DNA of 33,567 nucleotides from Verrucomicrobiales bacterium (lineage in GTDB: Bacteria > Verrucomicrobiota > Verrucomicrobiia > Limisphaerales > Palsa-1400), in contig PLIU01000367.1 in the NCBI GenBank assembly GCA_003140095.1, forward strand, positions 1 through 33,567, written 5' to 3'. The translations under genes were made by a program, and so were the position numbers. The notes beneath the pieces were generated by a model. It was not told the DNA's origin. It did not search any database and saw nothing but the letters and a program-made list of their open reading frames with translations. Below are positions 33,020 through 33,567 of this stretch, in pieces (position 1 is the stretch's first letter; the number at the start of each line of letters is the position of its first letter).

Positions 33020-33567
33020 TCAAAGGTTTTTCGCCAAGCCGTGCCGCAGTGTTTTCCTTCGCTTAGGCTGGCCTCGCAACAACATAACAAGTCTATGCCG
33101 CGCGCTCAATAGGCAATGTTGCGCGCGTATCAAATTGGCTTTTTTTGGGTTTAAATCTCGGTCAATCCTCCGTTTCTGGTTTGACTGGGTTTGACTGGGT
33201 TTGACCAGCCTGCATTCCGCCGCCCTCTTTCCCCTCCGGCAAGTCCATTTTTCCCTCGGACAGGTTTGATTTGGTTTGATTGGGCTTGAATCGGTTTGAT
33301 TGGGCGTGACCCGCTCGCCTTCGTCCCCTTCGTCCATTCCGTCCCTTTCGTCTCTTTCTGTCTGACCATCCTTGCTTGCCGCCTCCGCAGCAGGCCGCTC
33401 GTCCCGCGCCTTGCGTTTGGGCCGCACCGGCGGCTCTGCCGGCGAATTCTCGGCCTCTTTCCGCCGAAGTCCAAACCTGAGATGGGGGAACTCCTTCATG
33501 GTCTGTTGCATAATCACCTCGCTCCGGGCCGCCTGCTCGGCCTCCTGGTGCTCTCTCTGGCATATTT
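33020..33567 (-). CDS. Possible 3' end of a gene running off the window (partial)
   Basis: A minus-strand frame is open from the window edge. Its first 65 or so residues (REHQEAEQAARSEV, TMKEFPHLRFGLRRKEAE) have balanced, coiled-coil-like composition and could be the C-terminus of a real protein. After that the frame crosses the period-9 and period-10 repeats (encoding PNQTDSSPIKPNQT), the candidate promoter, and stops at 33020, three bases before the DUF1549 ATG region. The true protein may end earlier, and the repeats may have removed its stop. No family was recognised. Only the part beyond about 33360 has any coding look. Confidence 0.3.
   Translation of the reverse strand, partial: ICQREHQEAEQAARSEVIMQQTMKEFPHLRFGLRRKEAENSPAEPPVRPKRKARDERPAAEAASKDGQTERDERDGMDEGDEGERVTPNQTDSSPIKPNQTCPREKWTCRRGKRAAECRLVKPSQTQSNQKRRIDRDLNPKKANLIRAQHCLLSARHRLVMLLRGQPKRRKTLRHGLAKNL
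33081..33109 (-). promoter_or_regulatory. Candidate sigma-70-type promoter for the DUF1549-DUF1501 operon
   Basis: On the minus strand TTGAGC (33104-33109) and TATGTT (33081-33086) are separated by exactly 17 bases, each matching the consensus at four of six positions. The box lies about 60 bases before the ATG at 33017. Two gcgcgc palindromes at 33100-33105 and 33121-33126, 21 bases centre to centre, flank the -35 region and could be an operator. Verrucomicrobial promoter consensus is not well known to me, so this is a weak call. Confidence 0.3.
33172..33205. repeat. Period-10 repeat array 1
   Basis: Three tandem copies of the 10-base unit ggtttgactg with single changes. Together with the array at 33262 it forms a family of T-tract-containing 10-mers spaced by about one helical turn. 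On the minus strand the unit reads cagtcaaacc. Confidence 0.8.
33262..33311. repeat. Period-10 repeat array 2
   Basis: Five consecutive 10-base units related to ggtttgattg, degenerate at a few positions. They share the phase and core ttga with array 1. Such an array may bend DNA or bind a protein in series, or may simply be slippage product. Confidence 0.75.
33316..33360. repeat. Period-9 repeat array
   Basis: About five degenerate copies of a 9-base unit related to cccttcgtc. Because nine is three codons, it keeps a minus-strand frame open and encodes a short Asp/Glu/Gly/Arg-rich run (DEGDEGE). Its period and sequence differ from those of the adjacent period-10 arrays. Confidence 0.7.

Noticed and set aside
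33172..33360. CRISPR array
   Set aside because: The repeat units are 9-10 bases with no unique spacers, so this is tandem short-period DNA and not a CRISPR.

Overview
The window looks like a chromosomal segment of a Verrucomicrobiota bacterium, most likely of the Pedosphaera/Limisphaerales type (old 'subdivision 3'). The evidence is a secreted cytochrome-type DUF1549/DUF1553 protein followed by a DUF1501 protein (a pair typical of the PVC superphylum), a PadR regulator with tandem ADOP-type permeases (typical of Acidobacteria and Verrucomicrobia), two secreted proteins that end in the short C-terminal module common in this group, and weak Shine-Dalgarno sites at many starts. The assignment rests on protein family content only. 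I saw no rRNA, tRNA, CRISPR array, insertion sequence or integrase.

Layout. 1-763 has no convincing gene. 764-4327 encodes a large secreted repeat protein (order A-A-B-C-B-C), followed by an untranslated stretch with a strong intrinsic terminator at 4522-4564. 4699-13178 is a one-direction operon: a PadR regulator, ADOP permease 1, a relic of an ABC ATPase gene, then ADOP permeases 2 and 3. 13316-14974 (minus) is a secreted hydrolase of the polysaccharide-deacetylase type. Divergent from it, 15086-16738 is a secreted alpha/beta hydrolase. 16759-17406 (minus) is a DUF2807 protein. 17533-20955 is a housekeeping operon: xseB, dxs and a TRAM/4Fe-4S RNA uracil methyltransferase. It is followed closely by 20998-26062, an envelope glycan set: a GT-C (DUF2723-like) protein with TPRs, a GT4 glycosyltransferase and a WecA/MraY-type phosphoglycosyl transferase. 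25986-27881 (minus) is a ClC channel/antiporter with two CBS domains, whose 3' end overlaps the transferase. 27944-28834 is a CPBP membrane protease. 28909-33017 (minus) is the DUF1549/DUF1553 gene followed by a DUF1501 gene that carries two opposing homopolymer frameshifts. 33018-33567 holds short-period repeats and perhaps the end of a gene that runs off the window.

How the genes work together. The xseB-dxs-methyltransferase-GT-C-GT4-WecA run is compact, with stop/start overlaps at several joints and one strand throughout. Dxs feeds the isoprenoid pathway that makes the polyprenyl-phosphate carriers used by WecA-type and GT-C enzymes, so co-expression would make sense, though this is inference. 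The ADOP operon is probably controlled by its PadR protein.

I did not find a clearly new defence or mobile system. The most informative irregularities are the in-frame ATPase/PadR relic between two ADOP genes, the near-identical 5' ends of ADOP2 and ADOP3, the paired homopolymer frameshifts in the DUF1501 gene, the duplicated domains of the large secreted protein, and the period-10 repeat arrays at the right edge.
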